A stretch of 64,000 nt of DNA from Paenibacillus naphthalenovorans (GCF_900099895.1 NZ_FNDY01000007.1:62001-126000), one strand, 5' to 3'. Positions 7,762 through 16,822 are shown, numbered from the stretch's first letter. Notes: generated by a model from the sequence alone, not told the origin. Numbers and translations: made by a program.

Positions 7762-8118
7762 CTACAGCACCTTCAGTCCGGCTATCCTTTCTTCGGCAAC
7801 CTTTTTATTCATTGGCGGCAGTACGACAACGGTTAAGAAGCCTTCCGGATTTTCCATAAGCCCTGCATCCCGGATAGACGGGAATCCTTCATTAGCTAAT
7901 TGCCGAAGACGCTCTTCAGGGCCTTGCAGCACGACTTTCTTTTGCCCGTTGTTCAGCCAGGCTTGAAACACCTCATAATACCTGCTGTCATTTAACAAAT
8001 AGTGCAGCGTCATTGTAGCAGCCGCGTGGGCTACCTGCACAGCCAATTTCCCGGGATTCGCAACGAGCTGTTCATTGACGGCATAGTATTGCACAATATC
8101 CTGATCAGTTTGTTTCAT
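7762..8118 (-). CDS. Peptidyl-tRNA hydrolase, Pth2-like family
   Basis: A 118-residue protein of the archaeal/eukaryotic-type Pth2 fold. The family motif is visible as NPGKLAVQVAHAA (residues about 21-33), corresponding to the conserved GKxAxQxxHA core. Members cleave peptidyl-tRNA to recycle tRNA; some bacterial versions are annotated only as aminoacyl-tRNA hydrolases and lack biochemical proof. AAGGAG precedes the ATG at the usual distance. The real bacterial Pth is presumably elsewhere, so this would be an extra enzyme. Confidence 0.8.
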   Translation of the reverse strand: MKQTDQDIVQYYAVNEQLVANPGKLAVQVAHAAATMTLHYLLNDSRYYEVFQAWLNNGQKKVVLQGPEERLRQLANEGFPSIRDAGLMENPEGFLTVVVLPPMNKKVAEERIAGLKVL

Positions 8119-8264
8119 GGCACTAAAGCTCCTTCCTCAGATTAGTGAAGCCTCAAGCTTTTTATCTCCCTATATCTATGAATCTTCCAATTCAAAATAT
8201 GCTTAGAAAATAATCCATGGTTGAGAAACTTATCTTGAGCCGCATACGTTAATATATATGCAGG

Positions 8265-8621
8265 TTGCACATACAACTGGATACATCAGATGAAACGGGG
8301 GAATTTCCCATGCCGGGATCGCGTTTACACTTCTTCCCCTCCTCCCGGGATGCTTGGTCTACGGCCCGGACATCCTGCAGAATCCGCCGCGCTGCGGTTG
8401 GAAGCTACGGTTCGGTCTCTTACTGCGCAGGCGACAGCAGCGGCAACGGCGGGGGCGGTGGAAGCGACGGAGAAGGGTCCTCCTGCGGCTCGGGATGCTC
8501 TTCGGATCCCGCCTCTCACACTGGCCGCTGCGCTGAAAATCAACCTTACAGGGGGCATTTTACCTCGCTCGCTGTTACGCTGATTTTCAGCTTTACAGCA
8601 GCCTCTATAGTGACTCCATAA
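8265..8621 (+). other. Gene-poor stretch with a weak Gly/Ser/Cys-rich open frame
   Basis: The interval 8119-8698 holds no gene I can support. The longest plus-strand frame here has a segment GNGGGGGSDGEGSSCGSGC resembling the glycine- and cysteine-rich tails of some Firmicutes membrane proteins. It has no good ribosome binding site, no domain and no coding-like start, and competing frames overlap. It may be a degraded gene end. GGCCATTCAT/ATGAACGGCC at 8650-8670 can form a short hairpin. Confidence 0.25.
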
Positions 8622-8698
8622 AAATTTCAAATAACCTCAATCGATCGAGGCCATTCATGGATGAACGGCCGCAATTCAGAAGCGGGTAATCTTGCATA

Positions 8699-8743
8699 AC
8701 AAAAGCCATAAGGCTGCCTTCCGGGCAGTCTTATGGCTTTTGT
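8699..8743 (-). terminator. Intrinsic terminator overlapping the end of the CDF gene
   Basis: AAAAGCCATAAGGCTGCC pairs with GGCAGTCTTATGGCTTTT around TTCC. The stop codon of the minus-strand CDF gene lies inside the stem, and CTTTTGTT follows on that strand. Confidence 0.75.
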
Positions 8744-9609
8744 TCGGAAAAAGGTTCAATATGCACGTGGACGTTCCCGATCTGGTGCTCGTCCAACATT
8801 CTTTTCTCGATCTCGTCGCTGATTTCATGGCTTTGTCCAACCGAGAGCTCGGAGCTGACCTCCACGACGACATCCAGCAGAACGCTGCTGCCGTGAACCC
8901 TGGCGCGGATATCCTTGATCCTCTTCACGCCCGGAGTCTCTTTGACCGTTTTGCGGAATACCCGCAGTCTCTCATCGTCAAAGCCGTCGGTTAAAGCGTG
9001 CGTAGCATCGGAGAATACGCTCCACGCCGTTTTACAAATCATAAGGCCTACAACGAACGCCGCAGCCGCATCGAGAATCGGAAAGCCGAGTCGGGAGCCG
9101 ATGATGCCAACAGCGGCCCCAATGCTCACGAGCGCATCCGAACGGTTATCGTAGGCCGCGGCCATCAGCGCTTGATTGCGGATGCGTTTTGCAAGCCTGC
9201 TGTTATATACGTAGACCCCCCACATAATGATCGCGCAGCTCAAGGCAATCCATGCCGCAAGCATATCAGGCGCCGTCCGTTCGTCCGCCAGGAAGCTTTT
9301 GCCTGCTTGAATCACGACCTGCAGTCCCGCAACCGCCATAATGAAGGAAGCGACCATTGAAGCGATGGTTTCTGCCCGCATATGTCCGTACGGGTGATCC
9401 CGGTCCGGGGGTTTTCTCGAAATTCGCAAGCCGATCAGCACGGCCAGCGAAACGATAATATCCGTTGTATTGTTTATTCCGTCTGCCGTAAGCGCTTCGG
9501 AACCGGTCACAAACCCCATGCTGATTTTAAAAGCGGCTAACAGGATATATGCGACGATGCTGACCCATGCGCCCTTCTCGCCCTCTTTTAAATGTTCATA
9601 GGTTTCCAC
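8731..9609 (-). CDS. Cation diffusion facilitator (CDF) family metal exporter
   Basis: Proton-coupled divalent metal efflux pump with six membrane helices and a C-terminal cytosolic metal-sensing domain. Visible parts are TM2 with the metal-site pattern ADGINNTTDI, the TM2-3 loop HPYGHMRAE, and the TM5 segment AAYDNRSDALVSIG carrying the second Asp pair. The C-terminal domain has VHGSSVLLDVVVEV and VHVHIEP. Asn/Asp rather than His in the TM2 site points to the manganese-type branch (like MneP/MneS) rather than zinc, but this is inference. The GTG at 9609, nine bases after GGAGGG, is preferred to the ATG at 9651, which has no good ribosome binding site. Confidence 0.88.
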   Translation of the reverse strand: METYEHLKEGEKGAWVSIVAYILLAAFKISMGFVTGSEALTADGINNTTDIIVSLAVLIGLRISRKPPDRDHPYGHMRAETIASMVASFIMAVAGLQVVIQAGKSFLADERTAPDMLAAWIALSCAIIMWGVYVYNSRLAKRIRNQALMAAAYDNRSDALVSIGAAVGIIGSRLGFPILDAAAAFVVGLMICKTAWSVFSDATHALTDGFDDERLRVFRKTVKETPGVKRIKDIRARVHGSSVLLDVVVEVSSELSVGQSHEISDEIEKRMLDEHQIGNVHVHIEPFSEQKP

Positions 9610-9791
9610 AAGCCGCTTCCCTCCATCATCCTCAATCCATCCGCATCTCATACCTATCTTCTATTTAAACCTCACTTATCATAACAAACAAAAACCGTGT
9701 GGGTCTAGAGAAACAGTGTTTTCCCCGCTTATAAAATTAGGGGTGAGGCAAATTTGTTAGTCCGGTCAAAAGTTATAGCCCTTGTCCAACA

Positions 9792-9830
9792 ACAAAAACA
9801 GCGGCTCCCCTGCCTCGCAGGGATCCGCTG
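9792..9830 (-). terminator. Intrinsic terminator
   Basis: On the minus strand CAGCGG/CCGCTG and CCCTG/CAGGG form a stem around CGAGG, followed by TTTTTGTTG. It serves the gene ending at 9889. Confidence 0.75.
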
Positions 9831-9888
9831 ACTGGTGGACACAGGGGCTGTCGGCTCCTGCGGATGATGAGGAAGGAACGGCCTTTTG

Positions 9889-10308
9889 CTACATATGGAT
9901 ACCGGCGTCAAACCCGTTCACATCATCTCCGGACGGATCGAACTGCTCTCTTTCATCATCGTATGCTCCGCTGGAACGGTTGTCGTATGCCGAAGCGGAT
10001 ACGTCGGGCTGGCTATCGATTAAATCCTCGTTCACTAAATGAGCAGGAATCGGCACTTCCATGTCGTAGGCCATGGCAAAGCCTTCCGTTTCATCCGGAG
10101 AATTCCCCGCCTGAACCATTCTGCCGCCATGCGCCTGTGCGATTTCAAGCGCCGACGCTAAATCATGGCGATCCACGATAACATGAAGTACAGGCTTGTC
10201 CGAGTGCGAATGACCGCTGATCCGGTAACCGATCTCCTCCAAGGTATCCCGGGCAAGAACGGCCTCTTTTTGAGAATTAAATTGAAAACATAACGGAGTG
10301 CTGCTCAT
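9889..10308 (-). CDS. Hypothetical protein with ferredoxin-like N-terminal region
   Basis: I do not recognise this 139-residue protein. The N-terminal half (CFQFNSQKEAVLARDTLEEI, then HVIVDRHDLASALEIAQAHG) alternates strands and helices like a small alpha/beta fold. The C-terminal third is acidic and low in complexity (DDEREQFDPSGDDVNGFD). The ATG at 10308 is chosen because AAAGGAA lies seven bases upstream; the frame remains open to 10392 but without support there. It is a single-gene unit with a terminator. Confidence 0.65.
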   Translation of the reverse strand: MSSTPLCFQFNSQKEAVLARDTLEEIGYRISGHSHSDKPVLHVIVDRHDLASALEIAQAHGGRMVQAGNSPDETEGFAMAYDMEVPIPAHLVNEDLIDSQPDVSASAYDNRSSGAYDDEREQFDPSGDDVNGFDAGIHM

Positions 10309-10441
10309 AAACACATTCCTTTCCAGTCTCAGTAAATGGGATGATATACCGCATAGCATGCCCAGACGCAGGACGCTTATTCCGCCTTTCACACCTTTTG
10401 CCCCAAGTTGCCGGCCATAAGATCACACCTCGCGGCTTGGC

Positions 10442-10933
10442 TTACAACACAACCTCTTCCAACGGGCGGACCTCACAGTTCAGCAGCTTGCCCTCTTGAA
10501 AGGTACACCGATATTCCGCACAATCCCTGCTTTCCAACATGGGAGGCAAAAAATGTTTGACATGTCCCGCTACACCGTGATTGTCCGGATGGATGACCCA
10601 TTCCAGCGCCTTCCAGGCCAAAATACCGTCTTCCGTTTCGACGGGAGCCTCAGCTAATGCTTCAGGAGGCGCTTCACCGATAAACACATACATGCCCCCC
10701 GCCTCCCGTCCGTCCACTTCCCATGTGACAATGCCCGAGAAGCGAAGCGCCTCCTCGGCCAGCCGCAGCCCCGTTTCCTCCCTGATTTCGCGAACAACGC
10801 TGGCATAAGGTGTTTCCCCCGGTTCAAGCTTGCCCCCCACTCCGTTCCACAGCCCAAGCAGAGGCGCTTTGCTCCGGTTTAACATCAATATCCGATCTCC
10901 CTTGCAAATAAACGCAATATTATATTTCAGCAT
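10442..10933 (-). CDS. NUDIX hydrolase, MutT/8-oxo-dGTP diphosphatase-like
   Basis: The complete NUDIX box GX5EX7REUXEEXGU is present as GGKLEPGETPYASVVREIRE followed by ETGL, and the N-terminus MLKYNIAFICKGDRILMLNR resembles MutT/YtkD. Such enzymes hydrolyse oxidised or surplus nucleoside triphosphates. A longer start at 10963 has AGGCGG only two bases away, so the ATG at 10933 after GGGGGA is preferred, though ATG 10951 cannot be excluded. The substrate cannot be deduced. Confidence 0.85.
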   Translation of the reverse strand: MLKYNIAFICKGDRILMLNRSKAPLLGLWNGVGGKLEPGETPYASVVREIREETGLRLAEEALRFSGIVTWEVDGREAGGMYVFIGEAPPEALAEAPVETEDGILAWKALEWVIHPDNHGVAGHVKHFLPPMLESRDCAEYRCTFQEGKLLNCEVRPLEEVVL

Positions 10934-11075
10934 CCGCTTCACTTCCCCCATGGCTTCATTCATATCCGCCTAATTAACGCTTAAGCTACTTTTCCACACC
11001 GCCACCGAAAATCCTGCTTCCCCCTATTCTTTCCATCCCGCATGAAATTGTCACACTTTTCGTAATTTGTTATCA

Positions 11076-11104
11076 TTGACAAAAAGACAATCGGTATGTA
11101 TTAT
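11076..11104 (+). promoter_or_regulatory. Sigma-A promoter of the aldolase-domain gene
   Basis: A perfect TTGACA (11076-11081), a 17-base spacer and TATTAT (11099-11104), about 80 bp before the coding region. It is one of the strongest promoter matches in the window. Confidence 0.75.
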
Positions 11105-11184
11105 TATTAATTATTGAAGATACTTTACCACTGAAAAGCTTAAAAGCCACAAAGTACAAAAGGCCCCATTTGGGAGAGGAGCAA

Positions 11185-12153
11185 ATGAACATGACCAGGG
11201 AAAAACACAGCATTGTAGACTGTACGATCCGCGACGGCGGATTGGTAAACAATTGGGACTTCAGCGTCCAATTCGTAAAGGACATGTACTATGGACTGAG
11301 CGAAGCCGGCGTCGAATATATGGAGATCGGCTATAAAAACTCCGCCAAGCTCTTAAAAGGCGCCGATGCGGGACCATGGCGTTTTTTGAACGAGGATTTC
11401 CTGAAGGAAGTCATTTCGCAGAAAACCGATACGAAGCTTTCCGCTCTTGTCGATATCGGACGTGTGGACGAGAACGATATCCTTCCCCGGGAGCAAAGTC
11501 AGCTCGACTTGATCCGTGTAGCTACTTATATCAAAGACGTAGACAAAGCGCTCGATCTGGTGCAAAAGTTCAATGGTTACGGCTACGAAACAAGCATCAA
11601 CATTATGGCGCTGACCCATGTGATGGAGAACGACTTGAACGAAGCGTTCGAAGAAATCGCCAAAAGCCCGGTAGATGTCGTGTATATCGTTGACTCTTAC
11701 GGCAGCATGGATTACAAGGATATCGATTACCTCGTTACCAAATTCCAGCGTCTTCTGCCTGACAAAAAGCTGGGCCTGCACATGCACAATAACATGCAGC
11801 TCGCTTTCTCCAACACGATCATGGGCGCAAGCAAGGGCGTTGAATTTCTGGATGCTTCCGTATACGGCATGGGCCGCGCTGCGGGCAACTGTCCTACCGA
11901 GCTGCTCGTCAGCCATCTGAAGCATCCGAAATACGATGTTCGCCCGGTGCTCGGCATCATTGAGAAGCATATGATCGCCATGCGTGAGAAGTGGGAATGG
12001 GGATATGTCATTCCTTACATGATCGCAGGGATATTGAACGAGCACCCTCGTGCAGCCATGGCGCTTCGTTCAAGCGAGGACAAAGACAAATTCACCGAGT
12101 TTTACGACAAGCTGACATCGCCGGAAGTTATGCCTGCGGGTGCGGCCGAATAA
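11185..12153 (+). CDS. DRE-TIM metallolyase (aldolase/HMG-CoA lyase-like domain protein)
   Basis: TIM-barrel protein of about 322 residues. The N-terminal VDCTIRDGGLVNNWDF carries the DRE-TIM Arg-Asp signature. GLHMHNNMQLAFSNTI contains the HxH metal ligands, and VYGMGRAAGNCPTELL is typical of the family's C-terminal barrel. Relatives include 4-hydroxy-2-oxovalerate aldolase and isopropylmalate or citramalate synthases, but the dimerisation and regulatory domains of those are absent, so the substrate is unknown. ATG 11185 follows GGAGAGGAG; ATG 11191 is an equally spaced alternative. It has its own strong promoter and terminator and no pathway neighbours. Confidence 0.85.
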   Translation: MNMTREKHSIVDCTIRDGGLVNNWDFSVQFVKDMYYGLSEAGVEYMEIGYKNSAKLLKGADAGPWRFLNEDFLKEVISQKTDTKLSALVDIGRVDENDILPREQSQLDLIRVATYIKDVDKALDLVQKFNGYGYETSINIMALTHVMENDLNEAFEEIAKSPVDVVYIVDSYGSMDYKDIDYLVTKFQRLLPDKKLGLHMHNNMQLAFSNTIMGASKGVEFLDASVYGMGRAAGNCPTELLVSHLKHPKYDVRPVLGIIEKHMIAMREKWEWGYVIPYMIAGILNEHPRAAMALRSSEDKDKFTEFYDKLTSPEVMPAGAAE

Positions 12154-12172
12154 TACCGCCTGTACGGTCGAG

Positions 12173-12208
12173 AGCCCGGTTTCCTTGGATGCGACAAGGA
12201 ACCGGGCT
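12173..12208 (+). terminator. Intrinsic terminator
   Basis: AGCCCGGTTTCCTTG and CAAGGAACCGGGCT form a long stem, followed by TCTTCG, a weak T-run. Confidence 0.7.
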
Positions 12209-12256
12209 TCTTCGTACCCTTTTCAAGCAAGCCGAAAGAAAGGAGGAGATCCGTCC

Positions 12257-13090
12257 ATGCATCCCCGGATGTCCCTAACTGCTCCGAGGAAGCTGCTGAA
12301 TCCGGCCAGTGGTTATTTGGCCGGTTACAGCCATACGCTGAATCCGTATGTGGGCTGTACCTTCGCCTGCTCTTATTGCTATGTGCGAGAGATGCCCGTA
12401 GCCAAATTCCGCAAGGAACCTTGGGGCCGCTTTGTGGACGTGAAATCGACTGCGGCCAAGCTACTCTCCGGCGAGCTTACAAGAGCCAAACGAAAGGGGC
12501 CTGTCACGATCTTCATGTCGTCCAGTACGGACCCTTATCAACCGGTCGAATTCCAAACCGGATTAACCCGGTCTCTGCTGGAAATTATGGCTGGCGCCGA
12601 TTCTAATGCAGCGATTGACTTCCTTCTTGTCCAAACCCGCAGTCCGCTTGTCACACGTGATATCGACCTTCTTCTGAAGCTTGGGCAGCGCGTTCGCGTG
12701 AGCCTGACGATTGAGACGGATCTTGAAGAGATCCGCAAGACCTTCTCTCCCTCCGCTCCTCCTATTGCTGCCCGGCTTCAGGCGCTGCGCCGGCTTGTTC
12801 AAGCCGGCATCCCCGCCCAAGTCGCGATATCACCCATGCTGCCTTGCAGCGACCGTTTGGCCGGCCTGCTTGCAGAAACCGGCGTCAAGCGGCTTGTCCT
12901 GGACGACTTCTTCATGGGCGACGGCAGTCAGGGCAAACGAACGGAACGGCTCGGTATCCGCCGCATCTATGAAGCATGCGGGCTCGAAGCATGGTACGAC
13001 CGTTCCGCCTATCTCAAGGTGCTGGAGCAGCTTAAAAAGACATTTGCCGCGCACCAAATTTACATCAGCCAGGCCGGTTTTTTACCTTAA
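12257..13090 (+). CDS. Radical SAM protein, spore photoproduct lyase-like (SPL) family
   Basis: The 4Fe-4S cluster motif CX3CX2C is present as GCTFACSYCYV near residue 35. MSSSTDPYQPVE matches the conserved SSxTDPYQPxE block of Rv2578c/SPL-related radical SAM proteins. The protein has 277 residues and is shorter than true SplB, so it belongs to the wider group of unknown substrate rather than being the spore DNA repair enzyme itself. The ATG at 12257 follows AAGGAGGAG; the open frame extends to 12140 but overlaps the previous gene and terminator. Confidence 0.87.
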   Translation: MHPRMSLTAPRKLLNPASGYLAGYSHTLNPYVGCTFACSYCYVREMPVAKFRKEPWGRFVDVKSTAAKLLSGELTRAKRKGPVTIFMSSSTDPYQPVEFQTGLTRSLLEIMAGADSNAAIDFLLVQTRSPLVTRDIDLLLKLGQRVRVSLTIETDLEEIRKTFSPSAPPIAARLQALRRLVQAGIPAQVAISPMLPCSDRLAGLLAETGVKRLVLDDFFMGDGSQGKRTERLGIRRIYEACGLEAWYDRSAYLKVLEQLKKTFAAHQIYISQAGFLP

Positions 13091-13116
13091 TGCTCCTTTG
13101 CATCGCCTATGCAAAT

Positions 13117-13157
13117 AGCCGCTCCTTTCGTAAATCAATTTCACGAAAGGAGCGGCT
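13117..13157. terminator. Bidirectional terminator
   Basis: AGCCGCTCCTTTCGT and ACGAAAGGAGCGGCT form a perfect 15-bp stem between two convergent genes, followed by TATTAT on the plus strand. Confidence 0.8.
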
Positions 13158-13184
13158 TATTATGCCGGAACTTTTTGGCTTATC

Positions 13185-14588
13185 TTATCTGAAATCCCGT
13201 GGAATCCGGCGGGCCTCGCCCGTCAGGATGGCGGCTTCGATGATGGCATGACGGACCTTCGAAACGACATGCTCATTAAAGATACTTGGAATAATATAAT
13301 GCTCATTCAGTTCGGCTTCACTGACAACCGAGGCGATAGCGCGTGAAGCGGCAAGCTTCATCGGTTCATTGATCCGCCGAGCCCGGCAATCCAAGGCCCC
13401 GCGGAAAATGCCGGGGAATACCAGGACGTTGTTAATTTGGTTCGGATAATCGCTCCGGCCTGTAGCGAAGACGCGCACGTGCGGCAGCGCTTCTTCCGGG
13501 TCAATCTCCGGATTCGGGTTAGCCATGGCGAAGACGATCCGGTCCGGCGCCATCGTTTGTACATCCTCGGCCGTCATAATGCCGCCTCTGGACACGCCGA
13601 TAAACACATCCGCATCGCGAAGCACATCCTTCAGGCCGCCCGGCTCCGCCTCGACCTGCGGCTGCTCTGCAAGCCACTGCCACATCGGGTGTGAATAGGT
13701 CCCGCCACGAACGATCGCACCTTCCCGATCCACAGTCACAAGCCGCGTGACTCCTGCAGCCAGCAGCATTTTGCAGATGGAGACGCCCGCGGCGCCAATA
13801 CCATTAACGACTACACGTACTTGATCGATCCGCTTGCCTACTACTTTCAATGCATTCAAAAGCCCTGCAATGACGACGACAGCCGTACCGTGCTGGTCAT
13901 CATGGAATATCGGAATATCCAATTCCTCCGCCAGCCTTGCTTCGATCTCAAAGCAGCGCGGAGAGCTGATGTCCTCCAGATTGATTCCGCCGAAAATCGG
14001 GCTGATCGCTTTAATCGTACGAATGATTTCTTCGGTATCCTTCGTATCCAAGCAAATCGGAAAAGCATCCACGCCTGCCAGTTGTTTGAACAGCATTGCT
14101 TTCCCTTCCATGACCGGAGCCGCTGCATGCGGTCCGATGTCGCCAAGGCCGAGTACCGCGGTTCCGTCGGTCACAACAGCTACCGTGTTCCGTTTGATCG
14201 TCAATGAGTAAGCTTTCTTGGGATTTTCATGGATGGCTGTACATACGCGCGCCACACCGGGAGTGTATACTCGGGACAAATCGTCGCGATTTTTGATCGG
14301 CAGCGTGGGCTGCGTCGTTATTTTTCCGCCCAAGTGCACCAGGAACGTCCGGTCAGACACGTTAATCAGCTTGATGCCGTTATGCTGCTTCAGTGCCTCC
14401 ACCACTTGACTTTCCGCAGATTCCGCCACATCCACCGTAATGTCGCGCACCGAAGACTCCTTGCCCGGACGTATCACGTCAATCGATGTGATATCTCCCC
14501 CGGCTTTACTGATAGCCGCAGCTACGTCACCAAACGTGACTTGATCATGATTCAATTCCACACGCAAGATAATACTCGTCTGTGCCAT
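13185..14588 (-). CDS. NAD-dependent malic enzyme with N-terminal ACT domain
   Basis: Oxidatively decarboxylates malate to pyruvate. Residues 1-80 form an ACT-like regulatory domain (ILRVELNHDQVTFGDVAAAI). The malic domain follows with YTPGVARVC, the catalytic Lys region GKAMLFKQLAGVD, the metal site ending in FHDDQHGTAVV, and a Rossmann NAD-binding segment VVVNGIGAAGVSICKMLLAA. FAMANPNPEI and NQINNVLVFPGIFRGALD complete the family pattern. At 467 residues it matches the bacillary short malic enzymes that have an ACT domain (MleA-like). AAGGATGG precedes the ATG. Confidence 0.93.
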   Translation of the reverse strand: MAQTSIILRVELNHDQVTFGDVAAAISKAGGDITSIDVIRPGKESSVRDITVDVAESAESQVVEALKQHNGIKLINVSDRTFLVHLGGKITTQPTLPIKNRDDLSRVYTPGVARVCTAIHENPKKAYSLTIKRNTVAVVTDGTAVLGLGDIGPHAAAPVMEGKAMLFKQLAGVDAFPICLDTKDTEEIIRTIKAISPIFGGINLEDISSPRCFEIEARLAEELDIPIFHDDQHGTAVVVIAGLLNALKVVGKRIDQVRVVVNGIGAAGVSICKMLLAAGVTRLVTVDREGAIVRGGTYSHPMWQWLAEQPQVEAEPGGLKDVLRDADVFIGVSRGGIMTAEDVQTMAPDRIVFAMANPNPEIDPEEALPHVRVFATGRSDYPNQINNVLVFPGIFRGALDCRARRINEPMKLAASRAIASVVSEAELNEHYIIPSIFNEHVVSKVRHAIIEAAILTGEARRIPRDFR

Positions 14589-14718
14589 GCTGTTACCATC
14601 CTTTTAAATAAAATAATATAATAAATAAAGTAATATGACCTTTTAATAATTTCATGTTACACGATGAATCTCGCATGCGCAAATGAAAAACACTAAGTGC
14701 CCTTATATATTTCTTTTA

Positions 14719-15768
14719 TCACATTCCATGATCTGCTTTCTTCTTCGCTTCCTTCAGCATTTGCATATTCATCGGTCCGGGATGCTTGTGCCGGATCACT
14801 CCGTCTCTATCAATCACAAAAGTAGCCGGATAAGAGTTTACACGATACCTGTTGATGACCTCGCCCTGTTCATCCAGCACTACGGGGAATGTGATTCCCC
14901 ACTCCTTCAGCCAAGAGTCTACCACAGGCACGCTAATCTCCGTAGAGGTCGCATTGACTCCAAGGATCACCACTCCATCCTTTTCGTATTCCGAATAAAA
15001 CTGCTGCATATGCGGCATTTCCTCCCGGCAAGGAGGACACCATGTCGCCCAAAAATTAAGCATGACGGTTTTTCCCCGATAGTCCGATAGTTTGACCGTT
15101 TGGCCATTCAGCATCTTCAACTCAAACTCCGGCGCTTGCTGTCCAATCTTCAGGCCGACGGACGCATCACCCGCCTGGGCTCTCCCCGCCCCATATTTGT
15201 CCCAAATATTTACAGATAAAGTCCAGATCAACGCATAGCCGATTATAAATATTGTGAACTTCTGCAGCATCGGCCGCAAATGGTTCGCTGGCTTCTTCAA
15301 CATCCATGCCGCCATAAAGCCTCCCGCAAAAAGCGCGGTCATCCCCCATGTTAGCCGATTGACTTCCCCCGCCGTATACATGACGGCTCCGTATACTGCG
15401 TACCCCCCCATAATCGAGACAAGCATCGAATCTGTATATAGGGCTCTATCCATACGTTCTTTTAGAACGGTGTACCATACATACAAACCGGAAAGCAGCA
15501 CGGCTAGCCAGATTCCTTGAATGCCGCCGTTATAATAGAGCAGCGACAAGGGATTCTTCAGTACACTGCGCGGTTCGAAGAGCAGCAAGCTTAGCTTCCA
15601 GCTAATGATCCAAATGACAACGGCATTCAAACCGATCGTGCTGAATGCTGTCCCCATAGCCGTTCCCTTTAAACGCAGTCTACCTATTCCGAACCCCGCC
15701 GCTACTGCAGCTATGACAAACAACATGCTTTTTTGTATGATGAATGGTCCCCATACCCAAGTGTCCAT
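14719..15768 (-). CDS. Membrane-anchored ResA/TlpA-like thiol-disulfide oxidoreductase
   Basis: A two-part protein. Residues 1-240 are an integral membrane region with six or seven predicted helices, somewhat like Lgt-type membrane proteins (GGIQGIWLAVLLSGLYVWYT) but without the Lgt catalytic signature. Residues about 255-349 are an extracytoplasmic thioredoxin domain with FWATWCPPCREEM, the CPPC active site and a cis-proline segment NSYPATFVID. Such domains reduce apocytochrome c or other exported thiols. ResA itself has one anchor helix, so the large membrane part is unusual. The ATG at 15768 follows GGTGAG; the frame stays open upstream to 15906 without a good ribosome binding site. Confidence 0.85.
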   Translation of the reverse strand: MDTWVWGPFIIQKSMLFVIAAVAAGFGIGRLRLKGTAMGTAFSTIGLNAVVIWIISWKLSLLLFEPRSVLKNPLSLLYYNGGIQGIWLAVLLSGLYVWYTVLKERMDRALYTDSMLVSIMGGYAVYGAVMYTAGEVNRLTWGMTALFAGGFMAAWMLKKPANHLRPMLQKFTIFIIGYALIWTLSVNIWDKYGAGRAQAGDASVGLKIGQQAPEFELKMLNGQTVKLSDYRGKTVMLNFWATWCPPCREEMPHMQQFYSEYEKDGVVILGVNATSTEISVPVVDSWLKEWGITFPVVLDEQGEVINRYRVNSYPATFVIDRDGVIRHKHPGPMNMQMLKEAKKKADHGM

Positions 15769-15933
15769 CTGATGCTCACCGTTCTCCCATTTGAAATTCT
15801 TCATTCTATTGTGAATTGAAGGGAACATGTTGTCAAATGGTGTCCCGAACACAGGTGCGGCTTCAATGATGAAGCTGTCCGCCCTTGTGTCTTGACATAA
15901 ATACAACCAGAATCTGCAGGAGGGATTATCATT

Positions 15934-16719
15934 TTGAAAAAGCCATTTACAGCCATTCTTCTCGCCACTACAGTCACTCTGGGTTTAGGAGCATTACCGG
16001 CCAAACCAGCCCAGGCAGCAACCGATGCCGTCATTGTCAGCAGTGTCAACTTTCGGAGCCAGCCGGATGTGAACTCTAAAAGTTATGGATTCCTGAAAAA
16101 AGGTGAAAACGTCGATATCCTCAGCAAAGTGAACAACTGGTGGTACAAGGTTCGGGACGACAGCGGAAGGATTGGATATGTTTCCACCAACAGCAAATAT
16201 ATCCGCACCACGGACTCAAGCTCCGGAGGAAGCTCCTCCAAACCTAGCAGTACCAGCACATCCAATGGTTCAAGCAGCACCAGCTCTACCGTGAACAAGG
16301 TGATTGCAGCCGGCAAAAAATACTTGGGTACCCCTTATGAATTTGGTTCGAGCCGTTCGAACACACGAACGTTCGATTGCTCCGATTTTGTCAGACAAGC
16401 CTTTAAAGAAGGAGCAGGCATTACTTTACCAAGCGATTCACGCGGACAAGCTTCATATGTAAAATCCAAGGGCGGAACAACGACCAACTGGCGCAACCTG
16501 AAGCCGGGTGATCTGATGTTCTTCATGGAATACCGCGGTACCAGCGCTTCTTCCTATCCCAGCAACAAGGCAAATCAACGGGTGACCCATGTCGGAATCT
16601 ATTTGGGAGACGGCAAAATCCTTCATACTTACTCTAAAGAATCCGGCGGCGTGCGCATCGATTCCTTTGCCGGCAAGCATTGGGAACACCGCTTTATCTT
16701 CGGCGGAAGCGCACTGTAA
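15934..16719 (+). CDS. Secreted SH3b and NlpC/P60 cell-wall hydrolase
   Basis: Exported peptidoglycan endopeptidase. A signal peptide is followed by a likely cut after AKPAQA (residue 28). An SH3b domain occupies about residues 32-90 (SSVNFRSQPDVNSKSYG), then comes a Ser/Gly-rich linker, then an NlpC/P60 domain from about 115. That domain holds the catalytic Cys in FDCSDFVRQAF, the His in VTHVGIYLGDGKILH, and its partner polar residue (H/N position) nearby in LHTYS. It would cleave the D-Glu to diamino-acid bond of stem peptides. The TTG start follows GCAGGAGGG. It is a single gene. Confidence 0.92.
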   Translation: MKKPFTAILLATTVTLGLGALPAKPAQAATDAVIVSSVNFRSQPDVNSKSYGFLKKGENVDILSKVNNWWYKVRDDSGRIGYVSTNSKYIRTTDSSSGGSSSKPSSTSTSNGSSSTSSTVNKVIAAGKKYLGTPYEFGSSRSNTRTFDCSDFVRQAFKEGAGITLPSDSRGQASYVKSKGGTTTNWRNLKPGDLMFFMEYRGTSASSYPSNKANQRVTHVGIYLGDGKILHTYSKESGGVRIDSFAGKHWEHRFIFGGSAL

Positions 16720-16779
16720 CCATATCGCTATCAACTATGGGTGCTTTCGGCTCCGCTCACATATATAGACTTTCTCATT

Positions 16780-16822
16780 AAAAAAGCTTCGGCTGCTCAC
16801 GTAAGAGCGGCTGAAGCTTTTT
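16780..16822. terminator. Bidirectional terminator
   Basis: AAAAAGCTTCGGCTGCTC pairs with GAGCGGCTGAAGCTTTTT between two convergent genes. Confidence 0.85.

Noticed and set aside
8290-8583. 97-codon frame in the gene-poor region
   Set aside because: Ala/Arg-rich, competing frames overlap, and no ribosome binding site or conserved motif.
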